Part shown: positions 26,170-32,853 of the stretch, piece after piece
Layout of the letters: each line of letters begins with the position of its first letter
How positions within the stretch are numbered: position 1 is the stretch's first letter
DNA from: Marasmitruncus massiliensis
GTDB lineage: Bacteria > Bacillota > Clostridia > Oscillospirales > Ruminococcaceae
Assembly: GCF_900186535.1 (NCBI RefSeq)
Contig: NZ_FYDE01000005.1
Location: 1,526,895-1,590,894, forward strand
Direction of reading: 5' to 3'
DNA: 64,000 nt
Position numbers and translations under genes: made by a program
The notes under the pieces: model-generated
Databases searched by the model: none
Told to the model about the DNA's origin: nothing
The model's input: the letters and a program-made list of their open reading frames with translations, nothing else

Positions 26170-26546
26170 AAAATGTTTTTATATATCGGCATTTGCGATT
26201 CGCAGATATGACGGATCAGATGCTGCAGCCGGTCTATTTCCGCGCTTAGTTCGGAATAGTCCTGATAGCGTGCGAGCGCTTTCAGGCGGGCTACGATTCC
26301 TGTTGCTGTATCCAGTTCGTCGTGATGGATAAACTGCATCAACGTTTTTTCATTTTCTTCCCAATCTTTTTGAAAGTCACCGACCAGGTCAACGACCTGG
26401 TCGGTATTTTGTTGTTCAACAGCCGATGCAATTTGATTCAATGAGGCAGTCAGTTGGTCAGTCACTTTTGTGATTCGGAACAGGCCCCAAATGCAGGCGG
26501 TAATAATTGCAGTGCAGATGACGATAGAAAGAAAAAAACGTTTCAT
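26166..26546 (-). CDS. DUF4363 family protein
   Basis: The 126-residue protein has one N-terminal membrane segment (about residues 5-22) and an extracytoplasmic alpha-helical domain rich in charged residues, consistent with DUF4363, a family often coupled to DUF421 genes in Clostridia. Its ATG overlaps the stop of the DUF421 gene by four bases, so the pair is coupled. Function is not known. Confidence 0.8.
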   Translation of the reverse strand: MKRFFLSIVICTAIITACIWGLFRITKVTDQLTASLNQIASAVEQQNTDQVVDLVGDFQKDWEENEKTLMQFIHHDELDTATGIVARLKALARYQDYSELSAEIDRLQHLIRHICESQMPIYKNIF

Positions 26547-27268
26547 TTGCCGCCCTCCTTATTTTTTTGATTCTTTTTTTCCTTCGGGACAATTAAATAA
26601 TCCGCGCTCCGGTTGCAGGTCATCAGAAAAATCTCCCTGAGCTGATAACCGTTCGCGGCGATTGTCTTGTCAAGCCATTCCCTTTTGAGATTGCAGAAGG
26701 ACAACCCGCTTTCAATCACCACGCCGTCGCTGATAATTACCACCGGTATGTCATTGTCATTTGGTTTGCCCTGAAGCCCGATCATATCCGCTGTCACATT
26801 GCGCGCGTCAAATTTTTGATAGACCGACAGCTGCCCTGTGGTTTCCACAATAGCGAATGCAACCTCCCGAATATCAAAAATATTCTTGCCGCGCAGTTGC
26901 TCCATCATGTCGTCAATTGTAAAGCGCAGCTCATGCAGTTCATTCTGATCGATCACTCCGTCTCTGATGATAACACGCGGCGTGCCGGATATAATCCGGC
27001 GCGCCGCTTTGTATTTGAGCATAATTGCAGAAACAATTACATCGAAACAAACCAGCGACAGGATCGGGACAATACCGCCAAGCAGGGGCACATTCGTATC
27101 CTCAATAGACATGGTTGCTATATTGGAGACGAGTATCGTTACGACCAGTTCTGAAGGCTGGAGCTGCCCAAGCTGATGCTTTCCCATTAATCTTAAGCTG
27201 CCAATAATTAACGTATAAACGATTAAAACACGAATAAAAACGATGAGCATATTCGCGAAAACCTCCAT
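26543..27268 (-). CDS. DUF421 (YetF-family) membrane protein
   Basis: The 241-residue protein has three N-terminal membrane helices, with RLMGKHQLGQLQPSELVVTILVSNIA after the first, then a cytoplasmic YetF-type domain with the conserved RPRVIIRDG-like strand (GTPRVIIRDGVID) and a Lys-rich tail. DUF421 proteins are common in spore formers; one relative (2Duf, encoded on spoVA2mob elements) is known to raise spore heat resistance. It is coupled to the DUF4363 gene. A spore-membrane role is inference from family and neighbourhood (spoIVB, spo0A). Confidence 0.88.
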   Translation of the reverse strand: MEVFANMLIVFIRVLIVYTLIIGSLRLMGKHQLGQLQPSELVVTILVSNIATMSIEDTNVPLLGGIVPILSLVCFDVIVSAIMLKYKAARRIISGTPRVIIRDGVIDQNELHELRFTIDDMMEQLRGKNIFDIREVAFAIVETTGQLSVYQKFDARNVTADMIGLQGKPNDNDIPVVIISDGVVIESGLSFCNLKREWLDKTIAANGYQLREIFLMTCNRSADYLIVPKEKKNQKNKEGGK

Positions 27269-27369
27269 TTCGAGCTTCCTTTATTTTAGCCGAAAGCGAA
27301 ATGGATATTCCCGTCCGTTTTGTGTCAATACTAATCGTTAGGATTGCGGATTGCTGTTGGAACGCGGCC

Positions 27370-27411
27370 AAAAAAATAACGATACGCAGCCAAAAAGGTT
27401 GCGTATCGTTT
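27370..27411 (-). terminator. Terminator of the SLOG-family gene
   Basis: On the minus strand AACGATACGCA and TGCGTATCGTT are perfect 11-base arms, followed by ATTTTTTT. Confidence 0.85.
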
Positions 27412-27764
27412 CAATCAGAGGGAGGATTCAGAGAAATGATCCGGAAAGGTTTGTTTGCCTGAACGCATCGGTTCAACGTATTTGCTGTGCCGCGGGATTT
27501 ATGATCCCAAAACGCCAAAACAAAGTCGGCATATTCTACGATTTGAGAATTGCGGATTAGTGGGGCAAGACGTCCGTTGACCTGATAGTCGGGATAAAAG
27601 ATTTTGATGGGCAAACCTAACCGCTTAGCGGCTTCCTCTGCCATCGTGTCAATTCCGGCGGCGCCTCCGCTTACTAATTCGGAGGTTGCCGGAGGAAGAT
27701 GGGAGATAATTTGTTCAACCGAATATCCGCTTGCCCGGCGTGAACCGACCACTGCAACTTTCAA
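27411..27764 (-). CDS. SLOG-domain (DprA/YspA-like) nucleotide-binding protein
   Basis: The 117-residue protein is a single Rossmann-like SLOG domain: KVAVVGSRRASGY at the N-terminus, LVSGGAAGIDTMAEEAAKRLGL (the GGA-GID loop that binds nucleotides in this superfamily), FYPDYQVNG, and the FVLAFWD strand followed by SRGTANTL. It resembles stand-alone DprA-core/DUF2493-like proteins and lacks the SAM and winged-helix parts of true DprA. The TTG at 27764 is chosen because AAGGGTGG lies eight bases upstream; an in-frame ATG at 27815 has no ribosome site. It may bind a nucleotide signal, but the role is unknown. Confidence 0.75.
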   Translation of the reverse strand: MKVAVVGSRRASGYSVEQIISHLPPATSELVSGGAAGIDTMAEEAAKRLGLPIKIFYPDYQVNGRLAPLIRNSQIVEYADFVLAFWDHKSRGTANTLNRCVQANKPFRIISLNPPSD

Positions 27765-27864
27765 ACGCTTTGCCACCCTTATCAGGTTATTTTTTATAAA
27801 AATATGATAACACATTTAAAAAAAATATGCCATAGAAGGCAGTAAAAAAGTACAAGGTCAGATG

Positions 27865-27912
27865 CTGCGGGCATTTTCGCAGGCTAGTTTTCCATGGCGA
27901 AAATGCTTGCAG
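27865..27912 (+). promoter_or_regulatory. Inverted repeat upstream of spoIVB
   Basis: CTGCGGGCATTTTCGC and GCGAAAATGCTTGCAG pair over 16 bases with two mismatches around a 16-base spacer. No T-run follows. Confidence 0.45.
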
Positions 27913-28001
27913 TTATTCCCCCCGATAATCGCTTTATGCAGTGGAACATTAAAAGCGTGAACTTCATTAAAAATTTTTGTATGTTTAGGGGGACTTATCC
28001 G

Positions 28002-29210
28002 ATGAGAAAGCTATGCAGATATATTGTGGGGCCGATTTCCCTTGCAATTGCCGTTATTCAAGGCTTTGCACTTTATACACAGGCAGTTTTGCCAGATCAT
28101 TATTATGTCGCGGCGGGAGAACTGCTGACGATACATTCTACGGTCCCGATCACACCGCATCCAAGCAATGACAGCCTGCCGCAGGAAGCTTATAATTCGC
28201 CCGGGAACAGCTATAACGTCAATCTAAAATTGCCCGGCGGAGTAAATGTCAAGCAGGTGCAGGTGCAGGTTGTTGACAGGGAGATGGTAATTCCCGGCGG
28301 CAATCCGTTTGGCATTAAAATGTTTACAGAGGGCGTCATTGTTGTTGGAATGAGCGATATCGCCTCCGGCGGAGTATCGCAAAATCCGGCCAAAGCGGCG
28401 GGCATAAAAGTCGGAGATATCATTACTTCCATAAATGGAAAAGCCATGAAGTCCAATGAAGATGTGGGAGAAGTCGTATCATCCTCCGGCGGCCGCGCTG
28501 TCAATGTGGAACTTGAACGTGCGGGCATGCAGATGACATGCGCGATTCAGCCTGTCAAAAGTGACGACGGCGTGTATCGTGCCGGCATTTGGGTGCGCGA
28601 TTCCTCCGCGGGAATTGGCACCATGACTTATTATAACCCGACGACAAACGTATTTGCCGGACTTGGACACGCTATTTGTGACGTCGACACAGGGAATATT
28701 ATGCCGCTTCATTCCGGAGAAATCGTAGATGTAAAAATTACAGGCGTAAATAAAGGAAAAAGCGGGGCGCCCGGTGAATTAAAAGGAAATTTTCTCGGCC
28801 ACAAAACAGGAGATCTGCTGATCAATTCGCCGGTTGGCATTTTTGGAATTGGGACAACTCCGCCGCAGCATGCCGAACCGGTTCCGCTCGCACTCAGATA
28901 TGAGGTTACAGAAGGCCCCGCCACGATCTGGTGTACACTTGATGACGGTGTTACAAGAAACTTTGCGATTCAAATCGAAAATGTCAGTATTGGGGATAAA
29001 AATCCGACTAAAAATATGGTGATTCATGTTGTCGATTCAGAACTTTTGGCAAAATGCGGGGGAATTGTTCAGGGTATGAGCGGCAGTCCGATTATTCAAA
29101 ATGACAAACTAGTAGGTGCTGTAACCCACGTTTTCGTCAACGATCCAACTCGAGGCTATGGAATTTTTGTTGAAAATATGGATAAGATGTCAAAGAATAT
29201 CGAAAGCTGA
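28002..29210 (+). CDS. spoIVB: SpoIVB serine peptidase
   Basis: The 402-residue protein is the forespore-secreted peptidase that triggers processing of pro-sigma-K through SpoIVFA/SpoIVFB. It has an N-terminal membrane anchor (about residues 10-28), a PDZ domain (about 100-170, with AGIKVGDIITSINGK), and an S55 peptidase domain with the catalytic His in GLGHAICD (His223) and Ser in GMSGSPI (Ser362). The start at 28002 is chosen because TAGGGGGA lies eight bases upstream and the family begins with a short MRK segment before the anchor. The gene lies directly before spo0A, the usual order in spore formers. Confidence 0.96.
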   Translation: MRKLCRYIVGPISLAIAVIQGFALYTQAVLPDHYYVAAGELLTIHSTVPITPHPSNDSLPQEAYNSPGNSYNVNLKLPGGVNVKQVQVQVVDREMVIPGGNPFGIKMFTEGVIVVGMSDIASGGVSQNPAKAAGIKVGDIITSINGKAMKSNEDVGEVVSSSGGRAVNVELERAGMQMTCAIQPVKSDDGVYRAGIWVRDSSAGIGTMTYYNPTTNVFAGLGHAICDVDTGNIMPLHSGEIVDVKITGVNKGKSGAPGELKGNFLGHKTGDLLINSPVGIFGIGTTPPQHAEPVPLALRYEVTEGPATIWCTLDDGVTRNFAIQIENVSIGDKNPTKNMVIHVVDSELLAKCGGIVQGMSGSPIIQNDKLVGAVTHVFVNDPTRGYGIFVENMDKMSKNIES

Positions 29211-29288
29211 CAGAAACTCAGTAGAAAATATCTCCAAAGTTAAGTTCAAAAGTTTTCATTATTATCAAAAAAAATTGGTAAAAACAGG

Positions 29289-29317
29289 TTGTATTTAATT
29301 TCAGCAAGTGATAATAT
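29289..29317 (+). promoter_or_regulatory. Promoter of spo0A
   Basis: TTGTAT (29289-29294) and TAATAT (29312-29317) are 17 bases apart, a sigma-A-like pattern. I saw no clear sigma-H site or 0A box (TGTCGAA) here. Confidence 0.55.
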
Positions 29318-29353
29318 AAAATACAGGGAAGCGACAATGGAGGAGAAAGAAGC

Positions 29354-30133
29354 ATGAAAGACCATACAAAAGTGCTGATTGTGGAGGGACCGGGCGATTA
29401 TTGTGGGAAATGTGCGTCACTGCTGAAAACCTATGGCTTTGAGACCGTTATTGCGCCAAGAGATGGTCTTGCTGTAACCCAGCTGATTGGAGAAACGCTT
29501 CCTCAGGTCGTCCTGATGGATGTTTTCATGCCAAGGCTGGATGCAATCGGGGTTATGAATTCAGTAGGGAACATGGGTCTTGCTGTAAAACCCTATTTTA
29601 TGATTACCTCAACATTCAGTAACGCAATGTTGGAAAATGAACTGATGGCCGCGGGCGCCTGTTACTTTTTCTTAATGCCGTTTGATGTCGAAGTGATGGT
29701 AGAGCGTATTGTAAAAATGGCAGGCGCGAGCGGAATGAAGGGGGATGCTGCACGTGAACATATTGTTGGCAGCGAGCCGGATCTTGAATTGATGATTACA
29801 GAAATTATTCATCAAATTGGGGTGCCAGCGCACATCAAAGGCTACCATTATGTGCGGGAGTCTATTATGCTGGCAGTTCGGCAGCCGGAAATTATCAATT
29901 CTGTTACAAAGCAGCTTTATCCCACTGTTGCAAAAAGATTTGAGACTACTGCGTCTCGGGTAGAGCGTGCGATCCGGCATGCAATAGAAGTGGCATGGGA
30001 TCGCGGTGATGTTGATACGCTGAACAGTTATTTTGGTTATACGATTCATAATGGGAGAGGCAAGCCTACAAACAGCGAATTTGTGGCAATGATTGCCGAT
30101 AAATTACGTCTGCGTCTTAAAAATGCAAATTGA
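29354..30133 (+). CDS. spo0A: Sporulation master regulator Spo0A with a degenerate receiver pocket
   Basis: The 259-residue protein has a receiver domain (about 1-125), a short linker and the Spo0A DNA-binding domain (about 140-259) with [29 protein letters not shown] and [17 protein letters not shown], which are nearly invariant in Spo0A. The phosphoacceptor Asp56 in LMDVFMP is kept, but the acidic pair near the N-terminus (Asp-Asp in other Spo0A) is Glu11-Gly12, and the Lys of the KPF motif is Met108 (LMPFD). Thr85 is kept. Phosphorylation control is thus probably altered. GGAGGAGAAAG precedes the ATG. The family call is certain; the effect of the substitutions is inference. Confidence 0.97.
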   Translation: MKDHTKVLIVEGPGDYCGKCASLLKTYGFETVIAPRDGLAVTQLIGETLPQVVLMDVFMPRLDAIGVMNSVGNMGLAVKPYFMITSTFSNAMLENELMAAGACYFFLMPFDVEVMVERIVKMAGASGMKGDAAREHIVGSEPDLELMITEIIHQIGVPAHIKGYHYVRESIMLAVRQPEIINSVTKQLYPTVAKRFETTASRVERAIRHAIEVAWDRGDVDTLNSYFGYTIHNGRGKPTNSEFVAMIADKLRLRLKNAN

Positions 30134-30168
30134 TTACTGATATAAATTACAATTGGACATGAAACTTT

Positions 30169-30211
30169 ACTCCTTTGCTTTTGCAGTTTTATAAAGCAAA
30201 GGAGTTTTTTT
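30169..30211 (+). terminator. Terminator after spo0A
   Basis: ACTCCTTTGCTT and AAGCAAAGGAGT form a perfect stem followed by TTTTTT. Confidence 0.9.
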
Positions 30212-30500
30212 CATAAAAGTGCCGCCTAAGACCAAAAAAGTCATTAAGCGGCATCCGTTAGACATTATTGATTTTTGAGACTTCCATCAGCATCTGATTT
30301 CATCATTTTTTAACAGTGTCACACATTCTCAGATTTAAAGATACTGTGACCTGCATGATTTATTCTCCAACTTCGGGACATCTCCTTTCAATAGTGTCGA
30401 TCTTATCATTTCCTTTGCCTGAAAAAATATGACTGTAAATTTATAGGATAATTATATAAAAATAGCCAAATAGCAGTTGTAAAATTCGGCATAATTCATG
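30212..30500. other. Intergenic stretch without a recognisable gene
   Basis: About 290 bases between the spo0A terminator and the superoxide reductase promoter. It is A+T-rich, has no open frame with a ribosome site, and shows only weak inverted repeats such as GTGCCGC/GCGGCAT near 30220-30257. I see no supported feature. Confidence 0.5.
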
Positions 30501-30529
30501 TTGCAATAAGTATACAAAAATGGTATATT
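30501..30529 (+). promoter_or_regulatory. Promoter of the superoxide reductase gene
   Basis: TTGCAA (30501-30506) and TATATT (30524-30529) are 17 bases apart; the spacer and -10 box contain the GTATAC-type dyad. Confidence 0.7.
30508..30529. promoter_or_regulatory. Putative operator AAGTATAC-N7-GTATATT, copy 1
   Basis: This 22-base dyad lies between and over the -35 and -10 boxes. A copy differing at two positions lies at 32197-32218 before the glutathione peroxidase gene. The shared site suggests one regulator for both genes. Confidence 0.6.
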
Positions 30530-30613
30530 ATAAATTAAGGAAACAAGCTTCCTGGTTAATGAAACAGGTTTCTCCTGTTTTAATGAAAATGATAAAGGAA
30601 AGAAGGAACAGAA

Positions 30614-30988
30614 ATGACAGAAGTTGCTTTTTATCGATGTGAGTTATGTAAGAACGTAGTTTTCAAGGTTCATAACGGAGGAGGAACGCTTTCCTGTTGC
30701 GGGCAGGAGATGACCAAGTTGAATGCAAATTCAACAGATGCCGCGCAGGAAAAACATGTGCCGGAAATCCTCCGGGAAGACGGCAAAATAAAAGTTGCTG
30801 TAGGGTCAACTTTACATCCGATGCTGCCCGAACACCATATTGAATGGATTGCGCTGGTTTCCGGTGACAAAGTGGAGTTTCGGTTCCTGAAACCGGGGAT
30901 TGAACCGAAAGCGGAATTTGATGAGGTGGATTCCGGTACAGTTTACGAATACTGCAACCTCCACGGATTGTGGAAAGCAGATTTTTAA
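30614..30988 (+). CDS. Desulfoferrodoxin (superoxide reductase)
   Basis: The 124-residue protein reduces superoxide to peroxide without making oxygen, a typical anaerobe defence. It has an N-terminal desulforedoxin domain with a Cys4 iron site (Cys9, Cys12, Cys28, Cys29) and a C-terminal superoxide reductase domain with the His4Cys iron site: His48, His68, His74, Cys114 and His117. The Lys before His48 (EKHVP), which helps catalysis, is present. It is a two-centre (class I) form. AAGAAGGAACAG precedes the ATG. It is a single-gene unit with its own promoter and terminator. Confidence 0.96.
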   Translation: MTEVAFYRCELCKNVVFKVHNGGGTLSCCGQEMTKLNANSTDAAQEKHVPEILREDGKIKVAVGSTLHPMLPEHHIEWIALVSGDKVEFRFLKPGIEPKAEFDEVDSGTVYEYCNLHGLWKADF

Positions 30989-30996
30989 ACAGGACG

Positions 30997-31031
30997 AAGG
31001 GAAGAAATCCTATGGGTTTCTTCCCTTTTTA
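30997..31031 (+). terminator. Terminator after the superoxide reductase gene
   Basis: AAGGGAAGAAA and TTTCTTCCCTT form an 11-base stem, then TTT. Confidence 0.85.
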
Positions 31032-31116
31032 AATAGAGTAAGAATGACATTGAATCATAGGCATAATCATGTTCCAAATGTAGAACACTTGAGGATGTAA
31101 TCTGGAGGTGTTAACC

Positions 31117-32070
31117 GTGAAAAATGATAATCGAAAAGTTGCCTTGGTGGGAACCGGGTTTGTTGGTATGAGCTATGCGTATGCCATGCTGAATCAGAAT
31201 GCCTGCGACGAACTCGTACTGATTGACATTGACCGGAAAAAAGCGGAGGGCGAGGCGATGGACCTCAACCATGGGCTTGCTTTTTCAGGTTCCCATATGA
31301 AAATTTATGCCGGCGCTTATGAGGACTGCAAAGACGCCGATATTGTGGCGATTTCGGCTGGTGTCTCCCAGAAGCCGGGGGAATCCCGGTTGGATTTGCT
31401 CCAACGCAACACAGAGGTCTTCCGGTCAATCATAGACCCGGTTGTATCTTCGGGATTCCAGGGGGTTTTTTTAATCGCAACCAACCCGGTGGATATTATG
31501 GCACATATTACCCAGAAGCTCTCCGGTTTTGACAGAAAACATGTAATTGGGACTGGTACCACTCTGGATACCGCACGCCTGCGGTATATGCTTGGAGAAT
31601 ATTTTCAGGTGGATCCGAGAAATGTGCACGCCTATGTAATGGGTGAGCATGGGGACAGCGAATTTGTGCCCTGGTCGCAGGCACTTATCGCGACAAAACC
31701 GGTTTTACAGATTTGCAGAGAAAATGGCGGGAATCAAAATTGTGAGGGCATGGAGCGGATCAGCAAGGATGTGAAAAATGCCGCGCAAAAAATCATTGAA
31801 GCGAAAAAGTCCACCTATTACGGCATCGGCATGGCAATGGTTCGCATTACGAAAGCAATCCTTGGGAATGAAAGCAGCGTTCTGACAGTTTCCGCAATGT
31901 TGGATGGAGAATACGGGCGTCATGATGTCTATGTGGGGGTTCCCTGCATTGTGAACCGCAACGGCATTGAACGGATTATTTCCCTCTCTCTGACGAAAGA
32001 GGAATCGGATCTGTTTAACCATTCGTGTGATCTGTTGCAGCAAACCTATCAGGGCATTCAGTTTGGCTAA
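31117..32070 (+). CDS. ldh: L-lactate dehydrogenase
   Basis: The 317-residue enzyme reduces pyruvate to L-lactate with NADH. It shows the nucleotide-binding motif VALVGTGFVGMSYAYAM at the N-terminus, the ATNPVD segment, the Arg-containing GTGTTLDTARLR substrate segment, and the catalytic His in GEHGDSEF (near residue 178). Presence of Gln rather than Arg in the specificity loop (ISAGVSQKPGESR) favours lactate over malate. The start is the GTG at 31117, eight bases after GGAGG; another GTG at 31108 sits on that site. It has a terminator but I found no Rex-type site. Confidence 0.93.
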   Translation: MKNDNRKVALVGTGFVGMSYAYAMLNQNACDELVLIDIDRKKAEGEAMDLNHGLAFSGSHMKIYAGAYEDCKDADIVAISAGVSQKPGESRLDLLQRNTEVFRSIIDPVVSSGFQGVFLIATNPVDIMAHITQKLSGFDRKHVIGTGTTLDTARLRYMLGEYFQVDPRNVHAYVMGEHGDSEFVPWSQALIATKPVLQICRENGGNQNCEGMERISKDVKNAAQKIIEAKKSTYYGIGMAMVRITKAILGNESSVLTVSAMLDGEYGRHDVYVGVPCIVNRNGIERIISLSLTKEESDLFNHSCDLLQQTYQGIQFG

Positions 32071-32084
32071 ACCTTTGCAAATAA

Positions 32085-32135
32085 AAATAAAGTGGCTGCC
32101 CGAGTTTTGCCGGACTCGGCGCAGCCATTTTTATC
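32085..32135 (+). terminator. Terminator after ldh
   Basis: AAAGTGGCTGC and GCAGCCATTTTT pair, with an inner CCGAG/CTCGG stem. Confidence 0.82.
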
Positions 32136-32166
32136 ATAAAAATATGGAATTGTTTTCTGAATTCTA

Positions 32167-32194
32167 TTGACAACAAAACAAAAGGTGCTATAAT
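32167..32194 (+). promoter_or_regulatory. Promoter of the glutathione peroxidase gene
   Basis: TTGACA (32167-32172) and TATAAT (32189-32194), both perfect, are 16 bases apart. The GTATAC-type dyad begins three bases after the -10 box. Confidence 0.8.
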
Positions 32195-32196
32195 CT

Positions 32197-32218
32197 AAGT
32201 ATACAAAAAAAGTATATT
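32197..32218. promoter_or_regulatory. Putative operator AAGTATAC-N7-GTATATT, copy 2
   Basis: This 22-base site differs from that at 30508-30529 at two central positions and covers the expected transcription start, a classic repressor position. Confidence 0.6.
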
Positions 32219-32251
32219 TTAATGACATAGATCAAGAAAGGATGCTGAAAA

Positions 32252-32797
32252 ATGGCTGTTTATGATTTTAAAGTAAAAAATATCAAAGGGAAAGAAGAGG
32301 CTCTCTCTGATTACGCCGGGAAACTGCTTCTCATCGTCAACACTGCAAGCAAATGCGGCTTTACGCCGCAATATGACGGCCTGGAAAAGCTTTACCAGGA
32401 ATATAAAGGCCGGGGGCTGGTAATCCTTGGGTTCCCCTCCAACCAGTTTCTTGCGCAGGACCCAGGCAGTAACGACGAAATCTCCTCCTTCTGCCGGCTG
32501 AATTACGGAGTAACCTTCCCGCTTTTCTCAAAAACGGATGTACGCGGTGAAACCGCCGATCCCTTATTTAAATTCCTTTCGGATGCCGCACCCTTCCAGG
32601 GCTTCGAACTGGACAAGGAGATGGGCAGGAAAATCCAAAGCGTCGTTAAGGAGCACTATCCTGAAAACCTGGAAGGCAACGGGATCAAGTGGAACTTTAC
32701 AAAGTTCCTGGTGGGCCGTGACGGTGAGGTAAAGGCAAGATTTGAGCCGACCGTTACGCCGGAAGAGCTCAAACCGATCATTGAAGCTGCTCTTTAA
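32252..32797 (+). CDS. Glutathione peroxidase-family thiol peroxidase
   Basis: The 181-residue protein has the family signatures VNTASKCGFTPQY (peroxidatic Cys35, not selenocysteine), GFPSNQF (Gln of the catalytic tetrad) and KWNFTKFLV (Trp and Asn). Bacterial members of this kind usually reduce hydroperoxides using thioredoxin rather than glutathione. AAGGATG precedes the ATG. It probably acts after superoxide reductase, which makes hydrogen peroxide, and shares a promoter-site dyad with it. Confidence 0.95.
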   Translation: MAVYDFKVKNIKGKEEALSDYAGKLLLIVNTASKCGFTPQYDGLEKLYQEYKGRGLVILGFPSNQFLAQDPGSNDEISSFCRLNYGVTFPLFSKTDVRGETADPLFKFLSDAAPFQGFELDKEMGRKIQSVVKEHYPENLEGNGIKWNFTKFLVGRDGEVKARFEPTVTPEELKPIIEAAL

Positions 32798-32806
32798 TCA
32801 ATGCAG

Positions 32807-32852
32807 ACAGGAAAGGCACCCACAAATATGCGGGTGCCTTTCCTGTTTTATA
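32807..32852 (+). terminator. Terminator between the peroxidase and amidase genes
   Basis: ACAGGAAAGGCACCC and GGGTGCCTTTCCTGT form a perfect 15-base stem followed by TTTATATTT on the plus strand. On the minus strand the T-run is poor. Confidence 0.88.
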
Positions 32853-32853
32853 T

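Noticed and set aside
31032-31116. A Rex-type or other operator before ldh
   Set aside because: No TTGTGA/TCACAA or similar palindrome is present; only weak A+T-rich sequence was seen.
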